From assembly GCA_945872285.1 (NCBI GenBank), contig CAMBZR010000054.1:1-24307 (forward strand): 24,307 bases of DNA, written 5' to 3'. Shown in pieces: positions 14,163-22,332 of the stretch. Position 1 is the first letter of the stretch; the number at the start of each line of letters is the position of its first letter. A program made the position numbers and the translations under genes. Source of the stretch: Bordetella parapertussis. Lineage in GTDB: Bacteria > Pseudomonadota > Gammaproteobacteria > Burkholderiales > Burkholderiaceae_B. The notes under the pieces are model-generated. The model saw nothing but the letters and a program-made list of their open reading frames with translations, was not told the DNA's origin and searched no databases.

Positions 14163-15152
14163 TTAATCGGCGTATTGGTTTGCAGCTTTAAGCAGGGGCG
14201 CCCACTTATCGATTTCGAGTTTGAGCCAGGCTTGCAATGCGGCTGGCGTTTGCTTGTCTTTGGGGGTAATCACTGCACCCAGGTCGGTTGCTTTTTGGAT
14301 GACAGCGGGGTCGTTAAGAGCATCTTGTACCGCTTTGTTAACTTTGGCCGCGACTTCTGGCGCCATGCCTTTGGGGCCGTAAATACCATGCCAGACCACA
14401 ATTTCAAAATCTTTCAAACCACTTTCACGCAGCGTAGGTGTGTTAGGCAGGTATGACAAACGCTCTGCTGAAGTCACGCCATACAACTTGACGGTATCGC
14501 CTTTAATTTGTGGCAAGGTCTGTGTAGTTTGGTCGCACAGCACATCGAGTTGTCCGCCCAGTAGCGCTATCATGGCCGGGCCCGTGCCCGAGTAGGGGAT
14601 CGCAGTAAAGCCTACGCCCAACGCCTGCTGTAATAAGGTGCCGCACAGTTGCGAGACTGCACCTAACCCGGCATTAGCCAGATTGATTTTGTCGCCCTGT
14701 TCTTTTGCATATTTGATGAATTCAACCATCGTGTTGGGTGGGAATTTTTTGCTACCCAAGAGCGTCATCGGCACATCGGCAACCAGGCTGATATAGGTGA
14801 AATCCGTCAAGGCGTTGAAGGGTAGTTTGCGATAGAGCGTGGGCGCGGTCGCCATGCCGTTGTGGTGGATGAACAGCGTGTAACCATCGGGGGCGGCCTT
14901 AGCCACGACGTTCGAAGCAACAGTGCCCCCTGCACCTAAGCGATTTTCAACGACAACCGTTTGGCCGAGGCTTTTGCTCATGGAGACGGCTAAAGTACGA
15001 GCCAGCACGTCGGTCGGACCGCCCGCTGCGAACGGCACAATCAGTGAAACGGGCTTGGTTGGATAAGCCTGAGCGTAGGCGTTGCCGGTCAAGGCAGCGC
15101 AGGCGAGTGCGGAGGCGATCAGGGTGCTACGAACGGTTTTGGTGAGGGTCAT
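14163..15152 (-). CDS. Bug-family tripartite tricarboxylate transporter substrate-binding protein
   Basis: This is a periplasmic solute-binding protein of the Bug (TctC-like) family, which captures small carboxylates or related solutes. The start is ATG 15152: GGAG six bases upstream decides it, since the next ATG upstream is part of that site. The 329 residues begin with a signal peptide, probably cleaved after NAYA (about residue 27), followed by YPTKPVSLIVPFAAGGPTDVLAR, the family N-terminus. VENRLGAGG and the PYSGTGPAMIALLGGQLD segment are typical. No membrane components (TctA/TctB) are adjacent, as is usual for the many orphan Bug genes of Alcaligenaceae. The ligand is unknown. Confidence 0.93.
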   Translation of the reverse strand: MTLTKTVRSTLIASALACAALTGNAYAQAYPTKPVSLIVPFAAGGPTDVLARTLAVSMSKSLGQTVVVENRLGAGGTVASNVVAKAAPDGYTLFIHHNGMATAPTLYRKLPFNALTDFTYISLVADVPMTLLGSKKFPPNTMVEFIKYAKEQGDKINLANAGLGAVSQLCGTLLQQALGVGFTAIPYSGTGPAMIALLGGQLDVLCDQTTQTLPQIKGDTVKLYGVTSAERLSYLPNTPTLRESGLKDFEIVVWHGIYGPKGMAPEVAAKVNKAVQDALNDPAVIQKATDLGAVITPKDKQTPAALQAWLKLEIDKWAPLLKAANQYAD

Positions 15153-15254
15153 TAAGGTCTCCATATGTCTGAACCAATGCCCAACAGTTTAGTCCATGCA
15201 GGCCAACTGAACCCGTGACCGACGCAGGGTTAACATAATTTGCGTGGCTCTCGG

Positions 15255-15911
15255 TTATTTGACCAAGGGGGCAGCATTAGGCGGCGGCGCAGGAAACCAC
15301 CCTTGAGGTGTTGCAATCGCGTCCAGACTGACATCATAAGGTTGTGGTGTGAAGGCTTGTATGTTCGAGTCGTCGTCAGACTGAGCCAAGAGTCCTTGCT
15401 GCCAGGCGATGCCAATCGTAAGCGGTGCTTTGCCGGCACGGTGCAAGGCCGTCAGGGTGCGGTCGTAATAGCCGCCACCATAGCCCAGTCGGGCTGCCTG
15501 AGAGGTGAACCCGAGTGTGGGTACCAGCATGATCTCAGGAATAAGCGCTTGTTGGCGAGGAGGTTCTTTCACCCCAAAGGCCCGAGTGGTAAGTTCGGTG
15601 CCGGCCATCCACCGATGAAACTCTAGCGGGGCATTGCGCTCTACGATCACTGGCAGACAGATAGTGACTTGATGCAAGTCAAACTGTTGCAAGAGTGGAC
15701 GCAGGTCAGGCTCGTAGTCAAGCGGCCAAAAGCCCGCCACGACAAGAGGTCTTAAGCGCTGGGAAAGCTCAGACTCGGCAAGGTATTGGTCGAACCAGTG
15801 TTGCAGTCGAGCGCAAAGCGCTGCGCTGTCCTGTTGGCGCTTAGCCACAGACATCGTCTGGCGAAGGTTGCGCAGGCGCGCGCGCAGCTGGTCTGCGTTA
15901 TTCTTTGACAT
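15255..15911 (-). CDS. 5-formyltetrahydrofolate cyclo-ligase
   Basis: The enzyme uses ATP to convert 5-formyl-THF to 5,10-methenyl-THF, recycling a storage folate. From ATG 15911 it has 218 residues; a TTG seven codons upstream is a less likely start. Diagnostic parts are the N-terminal LRARLRNLRQTMS basic helix, VAGFWPLDYEPDLRPLL, and the C-terminal LGYGGGYYDRTL motif that binds phosphate, followed by GIAWQQG. It is divergent from slt with only 43 bases between the starts. Its folate role links it loosely to metF, but it is a separate transcription unit. The last residues beyond GWF are unconserved. Confidence 0.93.
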   Translation of the reverse strand: MSKNNADQLRARLRNLRQTMSVAKRQQDSAALCARLQHWFDQYLAESELSQRLRPLVVAGFWPLDYEPDLRPLLQQFDLHQVTICLPVIVERNAPLEFHRWMAGTELTTRAFGVKEPPRQQALIPEIMLVPTLGFTSQAARLGYGGGYYDRTLTALHRAGKAPLTIGIAWQQGLLAQSDDDSNIQAFTPQPYDVSLDAIATPQGWFPAPPPNAAPLVK

Positions 15912-15954
15912 GTGTCGCAACGGTGCTGACAAATAAGCGTTGATGAGGCGGTTT

Positions 15955-18123
15955 ATGCACGTGCAAACAAAGTATCAGAATTGTGGGCTGGGCGCTTGGC
16001 TAGCCAGTGTCTGTACGCTCTTTGTTTGGCTTCAGACGCCGGGCTGGGCCCAGTCAGCCGCCTCTGCGTCTTCACCGTCCACTGAGGCCACGGGCCCCGC
16101 TAGATTTGTTTTGCAGGCCGATGGCACCTTAGTGCCGGTGGCCGGCACTCCAGCGGCGACACCCTTGGCGCCTGCGCCTGCGCGAGCCGCCAACGCACCT
16201 TCAACGGCCCCGAACACCGCGGTGCAGGCGGGCCCGTCGATTGCTGACTCAGATTCAACACCTGCCGCGCGCGCGGTGGCTGCAGCACGTAACGCGATGA
16301 ACGCCAAGCAGTGGGCACAATTGGCAAGCTTTGTGCCCCAGGCGCGTGGAGACGTGCTTGGTATCTATCCAGAATACTGGTCGCTGCGCACGCAGTTGGG
16401 TTCAGCCCATCTGCCCGGGGTTCAACAAACCTTGACAGAATTCATTACTAAAAACAAAACAGCCTACCTCGGTGATCGGCTGAAGGGTGAATGGATACTG
16501 GCTGCGGCGCGCGCAGGAGATTTTGTGGCAGTGCGCGAGTTGGGTGACGTAATGAATCCGAATCCACAAATCCTTTGTGCGCAACTTGAAGCGCGCCACA
16601 TGGGGGGTCAGCGCGCCACCGCTGCCGAAGCGCTTAAAGTGTTTGCGCCCTATGGGACCTGTTTAAAACTGTTTGATCAGTTGGTGGCGGATCGTGTATT
16701 GGGCTCAGCTGAACTGATGCCTTATTTATACGAGGCAATCGAAAACAATAAGCTACCCGAGGCGCGACGCTATGCGGCCTGGGTCTTTGAGCCGGCTGAT
16801 TTAGCAGCTTACGATGCCATGCTTCGTGAGCCCGCGCAGTGGTTAAGTGCTCAAGCCGGGACGCGTTCAAGTGCGCGTAACGATATTGTTGCTGTGGGAC
16901 TGGCGCGTGCTGCGCGCGCGGACCTGAGTGCGACCGCAACGAAAGTAAGTGGCACCTGGACCGAGCAATTGCCCAAAAAGAATTTGCAATGGGTGTACGG
17001 GCAGATGGGCTTATTGGCCATCATGAATCTTGATAGCCGCGCGTACGGTTGGTATCGCGAAACTGGTGCGTTAGGGCTGTCTGACACCAATAATGCCTGG
17101 CGTGTACGGGCGTCTTTGCGACAGGTAAAAATCGACTGGCCCTGGGTTCTGCAATCGATTGACGCGATGGGGCCGACGCAAAAGGCTGACGCCGCTTGGG
17201 TGTATTGGCGTGCACGGGGCTTGATCGCGACAGGTAAAAAACAAGAGGCTGAAAAGGCCTATGCGTCGATCGCCGACCAATTTAATTTTTATGGTCAGTT
17301 GGCCCTCGAAGAGTTGGGGCGTCAGATTGTGGCACCCAATCGGCCTGCACCTGTTACGGCCGAAGAGGTGGCGCAGGCCCGCGCGAACCCCGGCTTGCAA
17401 CGTGCAGTCACCTTGTTTAAGCGTGGCTGGCGTGGTGATGCCGTGCCGGAGTGGAACTTCACCCTGCGCGGCATGAGTGATCGTCAACTGATGGCGGCGG
17501 CCGAGGTGGCGCGACACGAAAATATTTACGATCGTGTGGTCAATACTTCAGAGCGTACGCAAAAAGAATTCGATTTTTCGCAGCGATACATTGCACCGTT
17601 TGAGGGTCGTGTCTCGGCGCAGGCCCGGCAAATTGATATTGATCCAGCTTGGGTCTATGGACTGATCCGGCAAGAGTCTCGCTTCATCATGGATGCTCGC
17701 TCGGTGGCGGGCGCTTCGGGCTTAATGCAGTTGATGCCCGCCACGGCGCGTTGGGTAGCTGGCAAAATTGGGATGACAGATTTCACCCCCGCGAAAGTCA
17801 ATGATTTTGATACGAACACCAAACTGGGTACAACATATTTGAGTATGGTGTTGTCTGACCTGGGAGGCTCGCAGGTGCTGGCGAGTGCGGGCTATAACGC
17901 CGGACCGGGCCGCCCCATGTTGTGGCGCTCGAAGCTTGACGGTAAGGTTGAAGGCGCGATTTTTGCCGAAACCATCCCGTTTAACGAAACGCGTGACTAT
18001 GTCAAAGCCGTAATGTCCAACGCGGTGTATTACGCGGCTTTATTCAGCGGTCAACCGCAGTCGCTCAAACAACGGCTAGGCGAAATTGTGCCTCAGCCTT
18101 ATGGGCGCACACCTCTGCCGTGA
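15955..18123 (+). CDS. slt: Soluble lytic murein transglycosylase
   Basis: Slt cleaves the glycan strands of peptidoglycan in the periplasm, forming 1,6-anhydro-muropeptides. ATG 15955 is preferred because GAGG lies six bases upstream; TTG 15940 and ATG 15943 are open alternatives. The 722 residues start with a signal peptide ending near GWAQSA, then a low-complexity Ala/Pro/Thr linker (about 30-110), a long alpha-helical superhelix domain, and a C-terminal goose-type lysozyme fold. The catalytic Glu574 lies in IRQESRFI, followed by [12 protein letters not shown] and [11 protein letters not shown]. Its stop overlaps the cca start (GTGA), so cca is translationally coupled. Confidence 0.95.
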   Translation: MHVQTKYQNCGLGAWLASVCTLFVWLQTPGWAQSAASASSPSTEATGPARFVLQADGTLVPVAGTPAATPLAPAPARAANAPSTAPNTAVQAGPSIADSDSTPAARAVAAARNAMNAKQWAQLASFVPQARGDVLGIYPEYWSLRTQLGSAHLPGVQQTLTEFITKNKTAYLGDRLKGEWILAAARAGDFVAVRELGDVMNPNPQILCAQLEARHMGGQRATAAEALKVFAPYGTCLKLFDQLVADRVLGSAELMPYLYEAIENNKLPEARRYAAWVFEPADLAAYDAMLREPAQWLSAQAGTRSSARNDIVAVGLARAARADLSATATKVSGTWTEQLPKKNLQWVYGQMGLLAIMNLDSRAYGWYRETGALGLSDTNNAWRVRASLRQVKIDWPWVLQSIDAMGPTQKADAAWVYWRARGLIATGKKQEAEKAYASIADQFNFYGQLALEELGRQIVAPNRPAPVTAEEVAQARANPGLQRAVTLFKRGWRGDAVPEWNFTLRGMSDRQLMAAAEVARHENIYDRVVNTSERTQKEFDFSQRYIAPFEGRVSAQARQIDIDPAWVYGLIRQESRFIMDARSVAGASGLMQLMPATARWVAGKIGMTDFTPAKVNDFDTNTKLGTTYLSMVLSDLGGSQVLASAGYNAGPGRPMLWRSKLDGKVEGAIFAETIPFNETRDYVKAVMSNAVYYAALFSGQPQSLKQRLGEIVPQPYGRTPLP

Positions 18124-19349
18124 GTGCTGATCACGCGACCGAAGGTTTAAAAATTTATATCGTTGGTGGTGCGGTACGTGATGCCTTGCTTGGTCTGCCC
18201 GCGGGCGATCGCGACTGGGTGGTCGTTGGGGTAACGCCCGAAGTGATGGTGGCGCGGGGTTTCATCCCGGTGGGGGGCGATTTCCCGGTGTTCTTGCACC
18301 CAGTGACCAAAGAAGAATATGCACTGGCTCGTACCGAACGTAAGTCGGGCCGAGGCTATAAAGGCTTTACGTTTTACACCGGTGCTGAGGTCACGCTAGA
18401 AGAGGATCTTAAGCGTCGTGACTTAACCGTTAACGCGATCGCGCAATCGATGGCTGGCGAGTTGGTGGATCCATTGTATGGCGTGCAAGACCTACGTGCG
18501 AAAATCTTGCGACACGTTGGGCCTGCGTTTGAAGAAGACCCGGTGCGAATTTTGCGCCTCGCCCGATTGTTGGCACGCTTCACTGAGTTTGCCGTGGCGC
18601 CAGAGACCCTTGTACTGTGCCACAAAATGGTTGCCTCGGGCGAGGTCGATGCGTTGGTACCAGAGCGTGTTTGGCAAGAGCTGTCGCGCGGCTTAATGTC
18701 TCAGCAACCCTCGCGGATGCTGGGGCTGTTGGCTGAAGTTGGCGCGGCGCAGCGAATCATGCCAGAGCTTGTGCTTAGCCCGCGCGTACAGGATTTAGCG
18801 AATCGAGTCGCGCAACAAGGTTTGTCGTTAGCGTCACGTTACGCGGTGTTATGCCTCGACACCAGTCCGCTTAAGACGTTGGCCACGCGGCTGCGTGTGC
18901 CCTCAGAGTGTGCCGATATGGCACGCTTGTTGCCCCTTGTGTTAGCCGCGCTGTTGCAGCTGAACGAAAGGCTTTCGATGGGCAAGGGTGGCGCAAACAA
19001 GGCTGCGACAACGGCAGCCCGCCTGCGCGATGCGTCCGATGGCGCAGACGATGGTCTGACATCTTTGAGCGAAGTGCGCCACGCGTTGAAGGATGCAGAG
19101 CATGCAGAAACGGTGTTATCACTGTTTGAAACGTGTGACGCCATACGAAAGCCCGAGCGTTTTGAAGCGTTGCTACAAACAGCCTGCTATGTGGATGAGG
19201 TGCTACCCGTGCTGCGCGAGGCCTGGCAATCTTGGTTGCAAGTCGTACTGGCGGTCGACGCCGGTGCCGCCGCGCGCGCGGCGAGTGCACCCGATCAGAT
19301 CAAACAACGCGTGCGCGCTGCACGCTTAGCGGCGTTGCAAGGCGCCTAG
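18120..19349 (+). CDS. cca: CCA tRNA nucleotidyltransferase lacking a recognisable HD motif
   Basis: This class II nucleotidyltransferase adds or repairs the 3' CCA of tRNAs. The 409-residue protein starts at GTG 18120 within the slt stop overlap. Conserved are [10 protein letters not shown], the metal-binding pair in [37 protein letters not shown] and [12 protein letters not shown]. The region that in E. coli Cca holds the HD phosphohydrolase (HDLGKG and a second His motif) is shortened here: [17 protein letters not shown] joins directly to the following helix and no HD pair is visible. Total length is nonetheless near E. coli's 412 residues because of a low-complexity segment (about 280-310). 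The enzyme is therefore expected to be a nucleotidyltransferase only. Confidence 0.93.
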   Translation: MSADHATEGLKIYIVGGAVRDALLGLPAGDRDWVVVGVTPEVMVARGFIPVGGDFPVFLHPVTKEEYALARTERKSGRGYKGFTFYTGAEVTLEEDLKRRDLTVNAIAQSMAGELVDPLYGVQDLRAKILRHVGPAFEEDPVRILRLARLLARFTEFAVAPETLVLCHKMVASGEVDALVPERVWQELSRGLMSQQPSRMLGLLAEVGAAQRIMPELVLSPRVQDLANRVAQQGLSLASRYAVLCLDTSPLKTLATRLRVPSECADMARLLPLVLAALLQLNERLSMGKGGANKAATTAARLRDASDGADDGLTSLSEVRHALKDAEHAETVLSLFETCDAIRKPERFEALLQTACYVDEVLPVLREAWQSWLQVVLAVDAGAAARAASAPDQIKQRVRAARLAALQGA

Positions 19350-19370
19350 TCCTTAAAAGGTGGTGCCTCG

Positions 19371-20837
19371 ATGTTTCAAGAAGCCGAAGCAGATCCGCAG
19401 TTATCACAAGAAGAATTTAAAAAAATCGAACAACACCTGCGCGTTCAGTTGGTAAACGAGCAATATCGTCACATCGCGCTACAAGACCGGGCCTTGTTGA
19501 TTGTGGTGGCGGGTATTGACGGTGCAGGTAAAGGCGAGACGATTAATTTACTGAATGAGTGGATGGATCCGCGTCATATTCATACGATCGCTTTTCCGGA
19601 GGCGAGTCGCGAGGATCGGGCCTATCCTGATGCGCGCAGATTTTGGATGAGGTTGCCTGCCAAGGGTGAGATTGGGATCGTGTTTGGTTCGCGTTACACC
19701 TCATTATTCAAAGAGGCAGCCCGCAAGCACCCACACTTGGAAAAACTTGAACAAGAGATTCGTTTTGTCAGGCGGTTTGAATCCACCGTGGCGGCCAATG
19801 GTGTACAGATTCTTAAGCTTTGGTTTCATTTATCGCGCGATGCGCAGCAAGCGCGCATCGACGAGTTGTTGGCGAATCCTTCAACGGCGTGGCAGGTTGA
19901 TAAGCTCGACTTAAGGGCGCACAAGAAATTTGCTTCAATCCGGCGCGCCAGTCAGTTGATTTTGGATGGCACCGATGCGCCTCACGCGCCATGGGTTGTG
20001 GTCCCGAGCGCCGATCCGAAGCTCAGAATGGTGCGCAGTGCTCAAGCAGTGCTTCAGGCGCTTAAGGTGCGTACGATTAAGGTGCCGGTGTTTCACGAGC
20101 CTGATAGTGTGCCTATCGTGGCGTGTCAGACCAATCCGCTCAGGCTCCTTGATTACAAGGCCACACTCGGCAAGAGCAAGCACGAAACGCAGATTCTGAG
20201 TTTGCAGAACCGCTTGACAGAACTTGTCCGTGACAAAGCATTTAAAAAGCGTGCACTGGCGCTCGTTTTTGAAGGTGTAGATGCGGCGGGTAAGGGGGGT
20301 GCGATTCGACGTGTGACGCGTGCGATTGATGCGCGTCACTTTGATGTCATGCCCGTTGCGGCCCCCACACAGTCTGAAATGTCTAGGCCTTATTTATGGC
20401 GCTTTTGGCAAAATGTACCTAGGCAAGGCCGTATTGCGATATTTGATCGGTCTTGGTACGGGCGCGTGCTGGTTGAACGCGTCGAAAAACTGATTACGCC
20501 GGCTGCCTGGACGCGCGCCTATGATGAGATCAATGATTTTGAGCAGCAGATGGTTGAAAACGGTACGATCGTACTGAAATTTTGGCTGGCGGTGACGCCC
20601 GAAGAGCAGCTCAAGCGCTTCAAAGAGCGCATGCACTCACCGTTTAAGCAATTTAAAATCACCGAAGACGATTGGCGCAATCGGCGTAAAGCAAAGGCTT
20701 ACGATACCGCTGCGCGTGAAATGTTTGACCATACCAATACGACTGCGGCACCATGGCATGTTTTGTCGGCTAACGACAAGCACTATGCGCGTGTCGAGGT
20801 TTTAAAAGCAATTGTAAAAGCGCTTGAAGATGCTTAA
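19371..20837 (+). CDS. Two-domain PPK2, polyphosphate:AMP phosphotransferase
   Basis: The 488-residue protein contains two tandem PPK2 (P-loop kinase) domains, the architecture of class II PPK2 enzymes that phosphorylate AMP to ADP with polyphosphate. The N-terminal domain has GIDGAGKGE (48-56); the C-terminal domain has EGVDAAGKGG (301-310) and the Walker-B-like FDRSWYGR (from about 358). The matching place in the first domain reads FGSRYTSLF, so its catalytic Asp is missing and it is probably structural. AAAGGTGG eight bases before ATG 19371 supports the start. It follows cca by 21 bases and is probably in the same transcript. A PPK2 acting on ADP or GDP is less likely, as those are single-domain. 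Confidence 0.9.
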   Translation: MFQEAEADPQLSQEEFKKIEQHLRVQLVNEQYRHIALQDRALLIVVAGIDGAGKGETINLLNEWMDPRHIHTIAFPEASREDRAYPDARRFWMRLPAKGEIGIVFGSRYTSLFKEAARKHPHLEKLEQEIRFVRRFESTVAANGVQILKLWFHLSRDAQQARIDELLANPSTAWQVDKLDLRAHKKFASIRRASQLILDGTDAPHAPWVVVPSADPKLRMVRSAQAVLQALKVRTIKVPVFHEPDSVPIVACQTNPLRLLDYKATLGKSKHETQILSLQNRLTELVRDKAFKKRALALVFEGVDAAGKGGAIRRVTRAIDARHFDVMPVAAPTQSEMSRPYLWRFWQNVPRQGRIAIFDRSWYGRVLVERVEKLITPAAWTRAYDEINDFEQQMVENGTIVLKFWLAVTPEEQLKRFKERMHSPFKQFKITEDDWRNRRKAKAYDTAAREMFDHTNTTAAPWHVLSANDKHYARVEVLKAIVKALEDA

Positions 20838-20841
20838 GAAT

Positions 20842-21291
20842 ATGTTTCACGCTGATTGCCTGTTGTGCCACTCTCTCGGTGGCACGGTCTTGTGGCAAAA
20901 CGATCAACTGCGTGTCATTGACGCTCGTGATGCGCTGTATCCGGGGTTTACGCGTGTGATCTGGACTGCGCACGTCGTTGAGATGACAGACCTGACCACA
21001 GCCGAGCAAATCGAGTTGTTGCGTGTTGTGCTGCTGGTTGAACAGTTGCAGCGGCTAGAGCTCAAGCCCGATAAAGTCAATCTCGCAGCGTTCGGCAATG
21101 TCGTGCCGCATCTGCATTGGCACGTGATTCCGCGCTGGAAAGATGATCCGCATTTTCCGCAAGCAGTCTGGGCCGCTTTGCCGTCAGCCGATCCAGCGGC
21201 GCAGGCTGTGCAAGAGGCGTTGCGCGCGGGTATTCAACAGCAACTGAGCGCATACCACCAGGCCTTGGTCGTGCGACTGGATGGCCGATGA
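20842..21291 (+). CDS. HIT family protein
   Basis: A histidine-triad nucleotide-binding protein of about 149 residues. The triad is HLHWHVIPR, preceded by the expected beta-strand region (VNLAAFGNVVP). An N-terminal CLLC pair might bind a metal. HIT proteins of this type hydrolyse nucleoside phosphoramidates or dinucleotides; the substrate here is not known. Two starts are possible: ATG 20842, four bases after the preceding stop and giving the N-terminus MFHADCLLC usual for relatives, or ATG 20830, overlapping that stop by eight bases. Neither has a clear ribosome binding site. The stop overlaps the ung start (ATGA). Confidence 0.85.
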   Translation: MFHADCLLCHSLGGTVLWQNDQLRVIDARDALYPGFTRVIWTAHVVEMTDLTTAEQIELLRVVLLVEQLQRLELKPDKVNLAAFGNVVPHLHWHVIPRWKDDPHFPQAVWAALPSADPAAQAVQEALRAGIQQQLSAYHQALVVRLDGR

Positions 21292-22046
21292 CCTTTCAGG
21301 CGCAATTACCTTCTAATCGTTTGAAGCAAGTCGATTTGCTTGCGCACCTCACCGCGCTGGCGCCCGCGTGGCAGGCGGTGCTGCGCACCGATGAGGTGAA
21401 GCGTGCGCTTAACGACTTGTCTGCAATGTTGGCGCAGCGCTTACAAAGCGAAGCCGTCATTTATCCGACGCAACCTTTTCGCGCGCTTGAGTCTTTAACC
21501 CCTAACGCCGTGCGAGTGGTGATCTTGGGTCAGGATCCGTATCACGGTGCGGGGCAAGCGCAGGGGCTGGCGTTTTCTGTGCCTGATGGTATTGCGCGAC
21601 CGCCAAGTTTGCGCAATATCCTGGCTGAGATCGAACTCGAGTTTCCCGGCGACCCGTCGCAATTAGTCTTGAAGCCCAATGCGGGTCACAACGATTTATC
21701 GCGCTGGATGCGGCAAGGGGTTTTATTGTTAAACACAGCTCTGACCGTCGAAGACGGGCAACCGGCGTCCCACGCGGGCAAAGGGTGGGAGACTGTGACC
21801 GACGCGTTAATCCAAACGGTGGCAAAAGAACCAAATCCTAAGGTGTTTATGCTGTGGGGCGCGCATGCGCAAACCAAGCAAGACTTGCTGGCCAGTCAGC
21901 CTCAGCACTTGATTTTGAACTGCAACCACCCCTCACCTCTGTCGGCGCGCCGAGGCGCCAATCCCTTTATTGGCTGCGGTCATTTTAAAATCGCCAATGC
22001 GTGGTTATTACAACAAAATTTGCAAGTAATTGACTGGAAAGCATAA
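21288..22046 (+). CDS. ung: Uracil-DNA glycosylase
   Basis: Family 1 UDG removes uracil from DNA at the first step of base-excision repair. The 252-residue protein carries the water-activating motif GQDPYHG, the downstream FSVPDGIARPPSLRNI loop, LLLNTALTVE, LWGAHAQ and the minor-groove loop HPSPLSARRG with its catalytic His. Its ATG overlaps the preceding stop by four bases, so it is coupled to the HIT gene and closes the slt-cca-PPK2-HIT-ung run. No terminator hairpin with a T tract was seen after it before the rhlE promoter. Confidence 0.97.
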   Translation: MTFQAQLPSNRLKQVDLLAHLTALAPAWQAVLRTDEVKRALNDLSAMLAQRLQSEAVIYPTQPFRALESLTPNAVRVVILGQDPYHGAGQAQGLAFSVPDGIARPPSLRNILAEIELEFPGDPSQLVLKPNAGHNDLSRWMRQGVLLLNTALTVEDGQPASHAGKGWETVTDALIQTVAKEPNPKVFMLWGAHAQTKQDLLASQPQHLILNCNHPSPLSARRGANPFIGCGHFKIANAWLLQQNLQVIDWKA

Positions 22047-22063
22047 TTATCCGCACTAAAGGG

Positions 22064-22092
22064 TTTACCCCGACTGAAAACTAGGGTAGTAT
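22064..22092 (+). promoter_or_regulatory. Candidate rhlE promoter
   Basis: TTTACC (22064-22069) and TAGTAT (22087-22092) are 17 bases apart and match four of six consensus bases each. A start near 22099 would give a leader of about 230 bases, which contains the fold described next. Confidence 0.45.
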
Positions 22093-22172
22093 TCGGTCAC
22101 TGCAAAAAAGATGTCGCAGCTGCTGGCGAGTAAAGCTCAGCCAGGTAACACACATCATCGATTTCTGACCTC

Positions 22173-22330
22173 CTTTCCTTTCGTGGGCAGCAAGTGTGAT
22201 CCAGATAGAGGGATCACCAGCCCAGACGTTCGGTTGAATCGGTCGGCACGATGCTCGATTCAACCGACTACCGCCGGTCTACCAATTCTCCGGGCTGCGT
22301 CACACGGCCACTATCTGGCCTCTAGGAAAG
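22173..22330 (+). promoter_or_regulatory. Folded rhlE leader able to hide its ribosome binding site; candidate regulatory RNA
   Basis: The Shine-Dalgarno AGGAAAG (22324-22330) is fully complementary to CTTTCCT (22173-22179). Between the two lie hairpin A, GTGATCC/GGATCAC (22196-22202, 22211-22217); hairpin B, a perfect 12-base stem (22230-22241 with 22256-22267); and hairpin C, GGCCA/TGGCC (22306-22310, 22316-22320). Loop A contains GATAG (22204-22208) and loop C is CTATC (22311-22315), perfect partners for a kissing interaction. I do not recognise a named RNA family. Helicase autoregulation or temperature control would fit the gene; both are inference. Confidence 0.6.
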
Positions 22331-22332
22331 TC

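Noticed and set aside
22111..22332. In-frame extension of rhlE by 74 codons
   Set aside because: It runs through the structured leader, lacks family similarity, and the ATG at 22333 has the proper N-terminus and a ribosome binding site.
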